Shown here in pieces: positions 49,999 through 59,281 of a stretch of DNA of 64,000 nucleotides. The stretch comes from Empedobacter brevis_A (GTDB lineage: Bacteria; Bacteroidota; Bacteroidia; Flavobacteriales; Weeksellaceae). Numbering within the stretch: the first letter of the stretch is position 1; each line of letters opens with the position of its first letter. The position numbers and the translations under genes are program-made. Location of the stretch: the NCBI RefSeq assembly GCF_965118635.1, contig NZ_CBCPHV010000010.1, positions 15,304-79,303 on the forward strand, read 5' to 3'. Under the pieces are notes generated by a model. That model had not been told where the DNA came from and did not search any database. It was given only the letters and a program-made list of their open reading frames with translations.

Positions 49999-51783
49999 TT
50001 AGGCGTTTTCAGCATCAATAACCAATCGCATAAACATTTCCTTCATCCAAGCTTCAAATTGGTCTTTTGTCATTCCTTTGCCACTCTCATTTTTAATATG
50101 AACATCACCTTTACTAAATGCATCAATTTTGATGTCTATTTTCTTCACTTGATTAGCAGAACCAGCAACTTTGTTAATATCGTCTTTTGTTTTCTTAGAA
50201 CCTTTACCTAATTTTTTTCCATTTGCATCAGTAGAACCTCCCAAAGGTTTTGGTTGATATAAACTTGCTTTTTCTGCTAATGCTTTAAATCCTGCACTAT
50301 TTTGTTGATCTTCGAGTATTTTTGCCAACATAGGTTTAGTTTTTGCCGTCTTTTCATCAATTGTTACAAGATTGTTATTATCTCTAATCGATTTGATTTT
50401 ATTCAAAGCTGAATCTGCAATTCCTGTTGGATCAAATTCAGAAATCATTTCAAAAATCTGTTGCAATGGTTTTAAGAATGTGTCCATTAAAACAACACCT
50501 ATACGTTTTAAACCTCCAATTATTCCATCAGTTTTAAAAGCATTTACAATACTATCCCAATTGTTCTTTATAGCCATAAATCCATTTACAACCCAACCAA
50601 TAGGACCGAGAAATTGTAACAATGCTGCTCCCCATTCGTCATATTTGTAAATTGCTATTGCTATCAAAGCAACTAAAGCAACAATTGCAGCTATAATCAA
50701 TCCAACTGGGTTAGCATACATTGCAACATTAAGTAAAGTTTGAGCTGTAGCCCAGCCTTTTGTTAATAACGTAGCTATTCCCATTACAGCATTATAAGTT
50801 CCAATACCTGTAGCCAAACCTAAAATTAATGTTGCTAAAATAGAGACATAGGGATTTCCATTTCTAATTTCAGTAAAAAACCAAATAAACGGTTGTATCA
50901 TCCCTGTTGTAACATCTGCTAAAAACATAATGGACGCTGTAATATTATCCATTCCTATTGCTTGTAATAGATTAGAAAAACCATCAACTATTCCCGCTTG
51001 TAATTGCCCGAGAGCTCCCTCAAATGTTTTAGTAGATTTAGCAGCCTCTACAGCAATTGGATCAGTTCCTAAATCTAACAAAGCCTTATTAAATTCGATT
51101 GCTGATATTTGACCTTCTTCCATTGCTTGCCTAAAATTACCAGTAAATGCACCATTTTTCCGTAAAGCTTCTTGTATTTTTCCACTCGCTCCAGGAATTG
51201 CATTTGCTAATTGATTCCAATCTTGTGTAATCAATTTACCTGCACCATTTGCTTGTGTTAAAACTAATGCAACCGATTTATAAGTATCGGCGTTTCCACC
51301 TGCAATGGCATTCAGATTTCCTGCTGCCTGTGTTAGTGCTGAATAGTTTTGTACACCATTTGCAGCTAATTGTGCTGTTGTATTGGCAATTGTTTGCAGA
51401 TCGTACACCGTATCATCCGCATACTTTTTTACTTCGCCACGAGCTTTTGCAATAGCAGATGAATTGAACCCACCAAATTGCATAGTTTGTTCAAACTTGG
51501 TTAATGAATCTACTGCATCAATAGCTTCGCCACTCAATTCTTTAATTCCGTTAACAGCCATAGACATAACTTCCATACCTATACCAGCACCTAAGCCAAA
51601 ATTGAAACTATTGTTTAAATTTTCAATTTGTGATGTATCAATATTTGGTAATCGTAACGAGTTTAATCTTTGTTGTGCCGAATTAACTGTAGAATTAATT
51701 CTGTTTTGTGCTCTACTCAGCGCATTATTAAACAGTCTATCAGATAGTTCTAATAATAATTCTAATTTACTTCTACCTGCCAT
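49999..51783 (-). CDS. Tail tape measure protein
   Basis: 594 residues. The N-terminal domain (ELLLELSDRLFNNALSRAQNRINSTVNSAQQRL...) leads to a tape-measure core with YDLQTIANTTAQLAANGVQNYSALTQAAGNLNAIAGGNADTYKSVA and KLITQDWNQLANAIPGASGKIQEAL, then two hydrophobic segments (about 310-375, LIIAAIVALVALIAIAIY). It sets tail length and forms a chaperone-coated core. It lies between MuF and gpG on the opposite strand to the other tail genes, which is unusual. Confidence 0.85.
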   Translation of the reverse strand: MAGRSKLELLLELSDRLFNNALSRAQNRINSTVNSAQQRLNSLRLPNIDTSQIENLNNSFNFGLGAGIGMEVMSMAVNGIKELSGEAIDAVDSLTKFEQTMQFGGFNSSAIAKARGEVKKYADDTVYDLQTIANTTAQLAANGVQNYSALTQAAGNLNAIAGGNADTYKSVALVLTQANGAGKLITQDWNQLANAIPGASGKIQEALRKNGAFTGNFRQAMEEGQISAIEFNKALLDLGTDPIAVEAAKSTKTFEGALGQLQAGIVDGFSNLLQAIGMDNITASIMFLADVTTGMIQPFIWFFTEIRNGNPYVSILATLILGLATGIGTYNAVMGIATLLTKGWATAQTLLNVAMYANPVGLIIAAIVALVALIAIAIYKYDEWGAALLQFLGPIGWVVNGFMAIKNNWDSIVNAFKTDGIIGGLKRIGVVLMDTFLKPLQQIFEMISEFDPTGIADSALNKIKSIRDNNNLVTIDEKTAKTKPMLAKILEDQQNSAGFKALAEKASLYQPKPLGGSTDANGKKLGKGSKKTKDDINKVAGSANQVKKIDIKIDAFSKGDVHIKNESGKGMTKDQFEAWMKEMFMRLVIDAENA

Positions 51784-51812
51784 ATTAATTTATTTTGTAT
51801 ATTTGTATCAAG

Positions 51813-51874
51813 AAAAGGTTAAACCCGATAGGCTCACTGCTTGCAAAGTCTTCACCGTTGGGGTTTAACCTTTT
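51813..51874. repeat. Long hairpin between MuF and tape-measure genes
   Basis: A 14-bp perfect stem, AAAAGGTTAAACCC (51813-51826) with GGGTTTAACCTTTT (51861-51874), and a 34-nt apical part with further pairing. The right arm contains the MuF stop codon (51865). T-rich 3' flank on the plus strand (TTTTTCTTTT) favours rightward termination; leftward it may partly terminate or mark processing. Confidence 0.6.
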
Positions 51875-53193
51875 TCTTTTATTAATAACCCGCTTCTTGT
51901 AGTTTTTTCCTCTTTCATTTCAAACCATGTTTTTATTTCAAGATTTGTATTATTCATTTCACATAAAACAACAATTGTTTTATTCTTATAAAACTTAATG
52001 TATCTTAAGGTTTGATTTTTTTTGTTATTTTCTCTACTTAACCAAACTTCATCAGGTTTAGAAATTATATTTTTAATATGAGGAACTAATTGATGACGTT
52101 CTTCTTTGATATAATGTCCTTTAGTATGTCTTTTAAACACTTCTTCAGGAAGAATTAATTTTCGTTCAAAATAATCTTCAAACCCCATGAAATTTTTATT
52201 TCCTTTAGTTTTTCCTGTTACTTTGAATAATTCACTAACATTATCTTCTGTAATTGATTTGTCCAGTTTAATTGGTTTTAAATCTTTTTTAAACTTATCA
52301 TAAGCGTCTAAGTGATATTTATCAAAAGTCATTTCATTGATTTTTTTGTCCATTCCTTTTATATCAGCATAAAATTGTTCAGTTGTAAATACTTTTCTTA
52401 GATCACCTCTATTTATAGCGAATTGAGAATCCTTCCATTTACCATCTGAACGCATCATTTTTTCTACAGCTTCATTTCCTGATGTCACATGATCTGGTTT
52501 ACTTGGCAATTGAATCATTTCACAACGACAACCGTAACCATTCGGTGGAAAAAGTTTCATTGCTTTTTTATCACTTAAATTAAAAACTAACCCTTCTAAT
52601 TTTTGATGTTGACTTCTAACTCTTGAATCTCCAACAGTCTGATATTGTACAAAAGGAAAATCATCTATTTCTGACATAAATTTATTATATGCAGCTGCGT
52701 TTTGTCCTACCGAAATAGACAGATTATATTCAGCTAATAACCATTCTTCGTTAAATTCGGATGTTTCTTTTAAAGCTAATTTTTTGAAATCCTCAAATGA
52801 CCTGATTTGCAACTTCTCTTTATCAATGAGTAAATCTGTCATTGCAGCTAAACGAGCCTCGGTTTTACTTTCAGCAAATTCAAACAAATTGAACTCCATC
52901 ATTTGATACGCCAAAGTATCGGGAGTGTTCCAACCCGAAGTAACGCCGTAACCTTGTTTTAAACCTTCTACTAAATGCAAGGCTTCTTTTGCAATCAATC
53001 GCCCTTGTGTGCCTAAACTATCCTCATCGTTATAAGTTTGTTTTGCAAGCTCTTCGTTCAGTCTATCCAAAAACGAAGGTTCATCGCCATTCGCTACAGG
53101 ATGAGTTCCACAACAATTATGAATAGTCGGGACGTTTCCAACTTGCAATGGCTTTACCTGTATTCTTTTGCTTGGGATTGTTGTTTTCTTCAT
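51865..53193 (-). CDS. MuF-type head morphogenesis protein with C-terminal nuclease-like domain
   Basis: 442 residues. The MuF/SPP1-gp7 region is FPFVQYQTVGDSRVRSQHQKLEG...KLFPPNGYGCRCEMI (about 200-255). After a spacer, residues about 330-442 (RHTKGHYIKEERHQLVPHIKNIISKPDEVW...QTLRYIKFYKNKTIVVLCEMN...IKTWFEM...RSGLLIKEK) match the phage barnase-EndoU-colicin-RelE-like (PBECR) nuclease pattern. MuF proteins are packaged minor head proteins, so the toxin may be delivered with the DNA. It overlaps the portal gene by 77 bp. Confidence 0.75.
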   Translation of the reverse strand: MKKTTIPSKRIQVKPLQVGNVPTIHNCCGTHPVANGDEPSFLDRLNEELAKQTYNDEDSLGTQGRLIAKEALHLVEGLKQGYGVTSGWNTPDTLAYQMMEFNLFEFAESKTEARLAAMTDLLIDKEKLQIRSFEDFKKLALKETSEFNEEWLLAEYNLSISVGQNAAAYNKFMSEIDDFPFVQYQTVGDSRVRSQHQKLEGLVFNLSDKKAMKLFPPNGYGCRCEMIQLPSKPDHVTSGNEAVEKMMRSDGKWKDSQFAINRGDLRKVFTTEQFYADIKGMDKKINEMTFDKYHLDAYDKFKKDLKPIKLDKSITEDNVSELFKVTGKTKGNKNFMGFEDYFERKLILPEEVFKRHTKGHYIKEERHQLVPHIKNIISKPDEVWLSRENNKKNQTLRYIKFYKNKTIVVLCEMNNTNLEIKTWFEMKEEKTTRSGLLIKEKG

Positions 53194-54430
53194 CTTGTTG
53201 ATTATTTTGATTAGTGATGATTTGGCGTTGTTTTTTGCCTATAATTGGCACATTGAAAGTTGTAGATAGCCATTCAGGGTCTACTTCGTGATCTTGTAAA
53301 ATTCCTTGTACAATATTCCAATATTGTTGCAAGTCTATTTCCTCTTTCGATTCTATCCATTCTAAAACGTCATCGTTAGATAATTCAGAATATCCCTGTG
53401 CAATTAATAATGGTATTAACTCATCATTTACATTGAATGAAATATCACGTCTATCAGCTTGTGAAATTTTAAAATCTAAACTTCTCTCATGTACTTCTGT
53501 TTGTGAACGATTTGCTGCATTTGCTGTTAATGTATTTGATCCAACAATTACAGCAGAAATCTCATTACTGTTTTGTTCAATGAATTTCGAATAAACATTG
53601 TAAGCATCGGTTCTATTGGCTTCATCAAATTTGATGGTTGTACCTTCTGGAAAAACTCCGATACTTGCTTCCGCTAATGCCAATAATTGTTCTTCAACTT
53701 TATCTAAATGCTCGTTATCACTTCGATTAGTTGTTGCAGACACTAATGGCATTCCAAATTTTTCGCAAAACTCAGCCCATGATTGTGCAACATTTCTTTT
53801 CCAAATTATGTTCGGAATTATATTATTAATCAATCCTAAATCATCATCACCCAATTGTAAAACCCAATTTTTATGCATTGGGTCTGTGTAGTCAATAAAT
53901 GTTTGAGAATTTAAATCGGGATAAATCCGTTTATAATTAGTTGCTGTATTTCGTTTTGGAATTTCTCTAAATTCAATTTTATGTCCATCAAAATTCTGAA
54001 ATTCGATAACTTTTGCACCTCTTACTATTGCGGTTGTGTATAAAGTCAGATAATCAAAAAACCACTTTTGTTGAAATAATTCAGTCGCTTGTTCGTTTAT
54101 TTCGCCTGTTCTTTTATTTCTGATTTGATAACCTGTACTTAAAGTTGCAGAATATCGCAATTGTTCTTGTGCTTTCAATGTTGCGTCAATACCTAAATCA
54201 TCAATCAGATCGACATAAGTATTAAATCTCGGATGCTCATGTAAACTTACAAGCATTAAAGACTGTCTCCATTTATCAATATCTTTTCGAGATATATCTT
54301 TGAATGATTTTGCAATTTGGTCGATTACACGATCAATATTTTGGTTTTTTCCACTTCTTTTTCGTGGGATTGTTGATGCTATATTTTTAGGTGTTTTTGA
54401 CGCTTTAAATAAATTATTAAATAATTTCAT
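53117..54430 (-). CDS. Portal protein (DUF935, Mu gp29 type)
   Basis: 437 residues. The DUF935 hallmarks are LVSLHEHPRFNTYVDLID...YSATLSTGYQIRNKRTGEINEQA, GLINNIIPNIIWKRNVAQSWAEFCEKFGMPLV, and EISAVIVGSNTLTANAANRSQTEVHERSLDFKISQADRRDI. Forms the dodecameric portal. A polar Asn/Gln-rich C-terminal tail is added. Confidence 0.88.
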   Translation of the reverse strand: MKLFNNLFKASKTPKNIASTIPRKRSGKNQNIDRVIDQIAKSFKDISRKDIDKWRQSLMLVSLHEHPRFNTYVDLIDDLGIDATLKAQEQLRYSATLSTGYQIRNKRTGEINEQATELFQQKWFFDYLTLYTTAIVRGAKVIEFQNFDGHKIEFREIPKRNTATNYKRIYPDLNSQTFIDYTDPMHKNWVLQLGDDDLGLINNIIPNIIWKRNVAQSWAEFCEKFGMPLVSATTNRSDNEHLDKVEEQLLALAEASIGVFPEGTTIKFDEANRTDAYNVYSKFIEQNSNEISAVIVGSNTLTANAANRSQTEVHERSLDFKISQADRRDISFNVNDELIPLLIAQGYSELSNDDVLEWIESKEEIDLQQYWNIVQGILQDHEVDPEWLSTTFNVPIIGKKQRQIITNQNNQQDEENNNPKQKNTGKAIASWKRPDYS

Positions 54431-54485
54431 CGTTAAAGTTTTTAGAATGGCTTAAAAGAGAGTTTAAACATAGTTTAAACAATTA

Positions 54486-54914
54486 TTAATACTTATGATT
54501 TTGTCGTTTGTATCTGCTCACAATACGAATGCTTGATTTAGCCTTGCCTGTTTCTTCATCAATAATTTTTGGTAAATCTGCACTTGCTTCTCCTTTTGAT
54601 ATAGATTTTAACCATTCCAATGCATCAGCATAACGGTCTGAACGATGTTGAGGAATTTTATTAGGAGCTAAACTTGTGTACAAATGATACAAAGCACAAT
54701 CAATCGTTATCATTACAATAAATGAATTTCTTTCTGTTCCTTGCGCTGAAAAGATTTTTACAGTATCATAAAAACCATTGATGTAATTTTTGATTTGATC
54801 AATCGCCATTTGTTCTGCACCAGCTAATTTGGTATCAGAATAATTTTCAACTAATATTCCTTTGATTTCTTTGCGAATTAAAACGCTGTAATCATCTTCA
54901 TTAATAAAACTCAT
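54486..54914 (-). CDS. Mu gp36-like protein (DUF1320)
   Basis: 142 residues. AGAEQMAIDQIKNYINGFYDTVKIF...DCALYHLYTSLAPNKIPQHRSDRYADALEWLKSISKGEASADLP follows the DUF1320 pattern of small head-tail connector proteins. In the leftward head operon between terminase and portal. Confidence 0.75.
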   Translation of the reverse strand: MSFINEDDYSVLIRKEIKGILVENYSDTKLAGAEQMAIDQIKNYINGFYDTVKIFSAQGTERNSFIVMITIDCALYHLYTSLAPNKIPQHRSDRYADALEWLKSISKGEASADLPKIIDEETGKAKSSIRIVSRYKRQNHKY

Positions 54915-54915
54915 T

Positions 54916-56487
54916 TTAAAATTTGTTTTTTTTGCGTTGGTTTATCTTTTTTCTTGAAACAGTACGAGCCTTGAATTTTTCAATAAATGATGCTTTATTA
55001 ACTTCTGCCATTCCTGATTGTAAAAAATCGGGTCCGTCATCATTTGCTGTACTACCTTTTTCGAATGCGTACAATTGATCTTCCATTGTAGCGTAATCGT
55101 TGGACTCTTTAAATTCTTCGTTAAAGAATACATTTAGTCTTTCGAAGAAACCAGCCATCGATTCGATACGGTCATATTTATTAATCTTTGATTTCTTATC
55201 AGCAACTACAGGAATGTAGTAACCTCGTTCCTCTCCAACTAAGTCAAAATCGTTAACAAACTCATCCATTGCGAAAAGTCCTTCAATCAAATATTTGATG
55301 TTGTATTTTGAAAGATTATATTTTTCGTATAAATCATAAAGCCATTCTGCAACTGCTTTACGAGTAGATTGTCTTAGAAAACAGAATATTAAATGATACT
55401 CTTTGTCTTTTCGCCCAATTAATCCCATTCCTTTGTAATCTCCTGCGTCTTTGTAGGATAAATCGCCATAAAAACAAAGCGCATCGTATTGATCGAACCG
55501 AAGTCTTTTCTTGTATTGGATAAATTCGGGTTTGAAAATCTCTCCGTCCTGTATATGTTTGTGCATATACTCTCGCATAAAGGAACGATACGGTGTATTA
55601 TCATACTTTTGTCGCCAATATTCTGCTGATGTCTTTTCTTTCCAATTCGGCTCAAATGTTACTAATGATTTTACAGCTGCAACTGTTAATACAAAATGTT
55701 TAACCTTTCGACCAGCTTGTTTTGCTTTTTCATTTATGCGGTTAAATTCTTGTTTCAATTGGTTGATAATTGTGTTCTTGTGAAAGTTATTATTGGCTAC
55801 AACAAAACGTTTTCTTTTCGCACCTTCATCAAAAGTCCCCTGTAAATCTTCCCAAACCCACTCATACGCACGTCTTGATAATTTCTCGTTGTTACATAGT
55901 TTCTTTGTGTCAACGTCATCAACCACAATATAATCTGGACGTTGTGCACCTTCACGTAAACCACGCACAGATTGGCGAAATCCACGAGAAACAAAACGAA
56001 CACCATCTATTGTACTAAAATCACCTTCAGCCCAATCTCCATATTTAAAGCGTTTACCATAATCATTGATTAATCTTGGATTATGCTGTAATTGAGCTTG
56101 AATATCTGAAATCAGTTTTTTTGCCTTATCAACGGTTTCACCAATCAATAACATGAAAAACAAATCCTTTTTCACTAAATACAAATACAAAGGAATTCCC
56201 ATATCCAAATGCACGGATTTAGCACCTGATCGATAGATTTCACCTAATAATGAGCCGTCAGGATTATCAATAATTAACTTGGCTAACTTCTTATGAAACC
56301 AAGCACATTTTGATTTAGCATACATTTGAAAATGATATTCGAACCAATCGACATAATCTTTTTCAAGTTCATTGATTCGCTTTATTTTCTCTTTTGGCGT
56401 TTCATTAATGTTAACCGTTGCCGATTGTTCAATTTTCCGACAATGTTCCTCATACTGTTTTAGTATTTTCTCAAAACTTTTTGTCAT
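54916..56487 (-). CDS. Terminase large subunit
   Basis: 523 residues. ATPase region with LLIGETVDKAKKLIS and Walker B DYIVVDDVD; nuclease domain with ALCFYGDLSYKDAGDYKGMGLIG (catalytic Asp) and IKYLIEGLFAMDEFVNDF. The N-terminal Mu-type motif KCAWFHKKLAKLIID is seen. It packages DNA into heads. Starts directly at the stop of the small subunit. Confidence 0.88.
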   Translation of the reverse strand: MTKSFEKILKQYEEHCRKIEQSATVNINETPKEKIKRINELEKDYVDWFEYHFQMYAKSKCAWFHKKLAKLIIDNPDGSLLGEIYRSGAKSVHLDMGIPLYLYLVKKDLFFMLLIGETVDKAKKLISDIQAQLQHNPRLINDYGKRFKYGDWAEGDFSTIDGVRFVSRGFRQSVRGLREGAQRPDYIVVDDVDTKKLCNNEKLSRRAYEWVWEDLQGTFDEGAKRKRFVVANNNFHKNTIINQLKQEFNRINEKAKQAGRKVKHFVLTVAAVKSLVTFEPNWKEKTSAEYWRQKYDNTPYRSFMREYMHKHIQDGEIFKPEFIQYKKRLRFDQYDALCFYGDLSYKDAGDYKGMGLIGRKDKEYHLIFCFLRQSTRKAVAEWLYDLYEKYNLSKYNIKYLIEGLFAMDEFVNDFDLVGEERGYYIPVVADKKSKINKYDRIESMAGFFERLNVFFNEEFKESNDYATMEDQLYAFEKGSTANDDGPDFLQSGMAEVNKASFIEKFKARTVSRKKINQRKKNKF

Positions 56488-56933
56488 TATTCCTCTTGAT
56501 TAATTCGGTACTGTAAAAAGCGTTTATGCCAATCTGTAAATTCAATTGCTAATCTTGGTTCTTGGTCTGCCATCCAATTATCAAATTCTTTGAAAACCGA
56601 AAAAATGACTTGTACAGAGGTGCGAGATGAAAGTGTTTCAATAACTTTACTTACTTTAGCTAAAGCATCTGCATCAATAGTAGAGCCTTCTCCACTTGCA
56701 ATACTTTTCAGCTCTTTCATTAAAACCTCTTTAATCTTATGAGGTGCAGCTAAAAATTCATTTCGTTTATTATCCCAATTTCCATCCTTACGCCATCGAG
56801 ATAGCGTTTGTTCAGAAACTCCAACCAATGGAGATATTTCTTTTGCTGTTAAACCATCTTCTATAAATAGCTTTTCTGCAAGTTCTTTTTTCGCTTTGTT
56901 ATTGATATTTCCACCTCCTTTAATTACCTCCAT
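56487..56933 (-). CDS. Small terminase subunit-like HTH protein
   Basis: 148 residues from ATG 56933 (a TTG seven codons earlier is in frame but unlikely). HTH: AEKLFIEDGLTAKEISPLVGVSEQTLSRWRKDGNWDNKRNEFL; then helices and a conserved SVFKEFDNWMADQEPRLAIEFTDWHKRFLQYR tail common in Bacteroidota phages. Should recognise the pac/end sequence. First gene of the leftward late block. Confidence 0.75.
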   Translation of the reverse strand: MEVIKGGGNINNKAKKELAEKLFIEDGLTAKEISPLVGVSEQTLSRWRKDGNWDNKRNEFLAAPHKIKEVLMKELKSIASGEGSTIDADALAKVSKVIETLSSRTSVQVIFSVFKEFDNWMADQEPRLAIEFTDWHKRFLQYRINQEE

Positions 56934-56986
56934 TTTATTGGCTTTTATTAACAAAATTCTTTGATAATCAAGTGATAATCTAATAA

Positions 56987-57030
56987 ACCCGAAAGCCTTG
57001 CCGAAGATTTAGGAAAGACCCGAAAACCTT
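56987..57030. promoter_or_regulatory. Divergent late promoter region with direct repeats
   Basis: ACCCGAAAGCCTT (56987-56999) and ACCCGAAAACCTT (57018-57030) are direct repeats 31 bp apart, three helical turns, in the 127-bp gap between the divergent late operons. Candidate binding sites for a late activator (Mu C/Mor role). No strong TAnnTTTG on either side, as expected for an activator-dependent promoter. Confidence 0.5.
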
Positions 57031-57060
57031 TAAATATTTGCTCAATAAAATTTCAAAAAA

Positions 57061-58161
57061 GTGATTTTAGCAGTAGATGATAATGTAATTAGAGCAATAG
57101 GTATTATTTGGGAAGGTGACGGTGTTTACTTCACACGTGTACTTAATGAAGTTGAACGATTACACAATAATATAGTTATCAAACTCCACACTTTCGGAGG
57201 TAGTGTTTTCGATGGAAACTTGATTTATAATGTATGTAATGCATCTACAAAAATTGAACGACTTGAAATTATTGGTATAGCTGCATCGATGGGAGCGATA
57301 ATCAGTCAATCTCGCAAAAATGTTTATATGGTTAGAAATGGATTTATGATGATTCATCCTCCATCGGGCTATGCTAACGGTACTGCAAAAGATTTAAAAG
57401 CAACGGTAAATCTATTGGAACAAATGGAGAAAAACTTTTGTAATGATTTGAGTGCAACAACTGGAAAAACTACAAAATGGATTCAAGAAAATTGGTTAGA
57501 TGGTTCTGATCATTGGTTTTCTGCGGAACAGGCATTGAAAGAAAACTTAATTGATGGGATTATTGAAAATGAAACAGAGGTTGACCGATTTGACCCATCA
57601 GAAATAGAAAACGAAAACGAGGTTTATGCACGTTATGCAGCCTTGTATATTCCAAATATTACTAATAATAAAATTGAAACAGACGAAATGAAAAAAGAAG
57701 TCATTGAAGCTATGAATTTACAAGGCGTGAACGAAAACAGTTCAGATACAGCAGTAATTCAGGCACTCGTAACGAGATATTCAGCTTTAGAAAAGAAAGA
57801 TGAAGATTATAAAAAAGAACTTGCTGATTTACAAGCAAAACTTGACGAACAATCAAATGGAGCTGTTGCATCTATTATTGCTGAAGCTGTAAAAGCAGGT
57901 AAAATCAAAAAAGAAGATGAGCCAACTTATGAGGCTATTGGTAAAACTTCTGGAGTAGAAGCTTTGCAAACAGTTTTTGCTAATATGAATGTCCGTAAAC
58001 CTATTGCTGGTCAAATTAACGGTGGAACAGACGCTAATTTGGATAGAGCAAATTGGGACTTTGATAAATGGCAAACAGAAGACCCACGAGGTTTTGAAGC
58101 ATTAGCAAATCAAGATCCTGAAAAATTTAAAACATTGTTTAACGCTAAATACACAAAATAA
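57061..58161 (+). CDS. ClpP-type head maturation protease with scaffold-like tail
   Basis: 366 residues from GTG 57061, the only start after the in-frame TAA at 57046. ClpP fold: LHTFGGSVFDGNLIYN, nucleophile S76 (IAASMGA), His99 (MMIHPPSG), EQALKENLIDGII. The tail (about 210-366) holds a coiled coil (LEKKDEDYKKELADLQAKLDEQ) and an acidic end, as expected for a protease-scaffold fusion. It processes the capsid before packaging. Confidence 0.85.
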   Translation: MILAVDDNVIRAIGIIWEGDGVYFTRVLNEVERLHNNIVIKLHTFGGSVFDGNLIYNVCNASTKIERLEIIGIAASMGAIISQSRKNVYMVRNGFMMIHPPSGYANGTAKDLKATVNLLEQMEKNFCNDLSATTGKTTKWIQENWLDGSDHWFSAEQALKENLIDGIIENETEVDRFDPSEIENENEVYARYAALYIPNITNNKIETDEMKKEVIEAMNLQGVNENSSDTAVIQALVTRYSALEKKDEDYKKELADLQAKLDEQSNGAVASIIAEAVKAGKIKKEDEPTYEAIGKTSGVEALQTVFANMNVRKPIAGQINGGTDANLDRANWDFDKWQTEDPRGFEALANQDPEKFKTLFNAKYTK

Positions 58162-59063
58162 TGGCTGGAGTATATAGAGAAATTTGGACTGGCGAATTAG
58201 TCGAAGGATTTAGACCTTTTGTTGACGCATCATTTTTAATCAACATTACTGACTATTCTGAATTTGTTACAAGTTCAAGAAATGGAGAAAATGAGGTAAT
58301 TCATTTAGTTGATATTGGTGCTGATCCTGAGGTATTAATTAACAATACAGCTTATCCTATCGGTTACTCTGAATTAGAAGATGGCGACATTGCTTTTAAT
58401 TTGGATAAATACCAAACAGTAGCTACAAAAGTTACGGATGATGAGTTGTATGCTATTACTTACGACAAAATTGCAAAAGTAAATGAGAAGCATCGTTTGG
58501 CAATTCTTACAAAGAAATTTGGAAAAGCAATTCATGCAATTGCACCAAAATCGAAATCAATCGATACACCAGTAATTGGAACAACAGGAGCTACAGAAGC
58601 AGGTAAGAAAGTTGCGACTTTGAAAGATATTATTGATTTGGCAAAAGCAATGACTGATGCAGGTGTACCAAATGATGGTAAACGAATTTTAGTTTTAGAC
58701 GATTCGCATTTATTTGATATTCTGAAAGAAGATACAAATCTGTATAAAAATTATGTCAATGTAGCTACTGGTCAATTATTGCCCTTGTTATATGGTTTCA
58801 AAGTGTATTCGTACGGAAACAATCCTTTTTATGCAGGAACTACAAAAGCAAGTTACGGAGCTGTTTATGACGATGCTACTCACAGTAAAGCGTCTATTGC
58901 TTTTTATGCTCCTGATATGTTCAGAGCAGAAGGTAAAACGAAAATGTATTTCGATGAGCCTGATACACAAACTCAATCATCAGCAGTCAATTTTAGTCAC
59001 TATTATTTAGTAGCACCTAAAAAAGACCGTGCAATGGCAGCATTAGTTACTACAAAAGCTTAA
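58161..59063 (+). CDS. Major capsid protein
   Basis: 300 residues, overlapping the protease stop by 1 bp. GVYREIWTGELVEGFRPFVDASFLINITDYSEFV and later KRILVLDDSHLFDILKEDTNLYKNYVNVATGQLLPLLYGFKVYSYGNNPFY are typical of HK97-fold coat proteins of Mu-like phages of Bacteroidota. Position after the protease supports it. Confidence 0.8.
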   Translation: MAGVYREIWTGELVEGFRPFVDASFLINITDYSEFVTSSRNGENEVIHLVDIGADPEVLINNTAYPIGYSELEDGDIAFNLDKYQTVATKVTDDELYAITYDKIAKVNEKHRLAILTKKFGKAIHAIAPKSKSIDTPVIGTTGATEAGKKVATLKDIIDLAKAMTDAGVPNDGKRILVLDDSHLFDILKEDTNLYKNYVNVATGQLLPLLYGFKVYSYGNNPFYAGTTKASYGAVYDDATHSKASIAFYAPDMFRAEGKTKMYFDEPDTQTQSSAVNFSHYYLVAPKKDRAMAALVTTKA

Positions 59064-59065
59064 TT

Positions 59066-59281
59066 ATGAAATTACAAGATCAAGCAAAAAAAATATTTTC
59101 TCAAAGCTCACATGATGAGCTTTGGGCAAATAAATCAGGAGAATTTTTCAGTTCAAAAAATCTTGCTGAACTGAGTTTAAAGAAAGGTCAAAAATTGACT
59201 TCGTTCAAACGTGATGATAAAGCGTCTGAAAAACAAGAAGTAAAGGAAGATTCAAAAGATAAAGCAAATGAGCAATCTTAA
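59066..59281 (+). CDS. Small prophage protein, unknown (head/connector region)
   Basis: 71 residues, lysine-rich with an FSQSSHDELWANKSGEFFSSKNLAELS start; likely a small decoration or connector protein by position. Overlaps the sheath gene by 14 bp. Confidence 0.5.
   Translation: MKLQDQAKKIFSQSSHDELWANKSGEFFSSKNLAELSLKKGQKLTSFKRDDKASEKQEVKEDSKDKANEQS

Noticed and set aside
51383..51868. 161-residue plus-strand ORF opposite the tape measure
   Set aside because: Shadow of the tape-measure coding sequence; no ribosome-binding signal and no recognisable domain.
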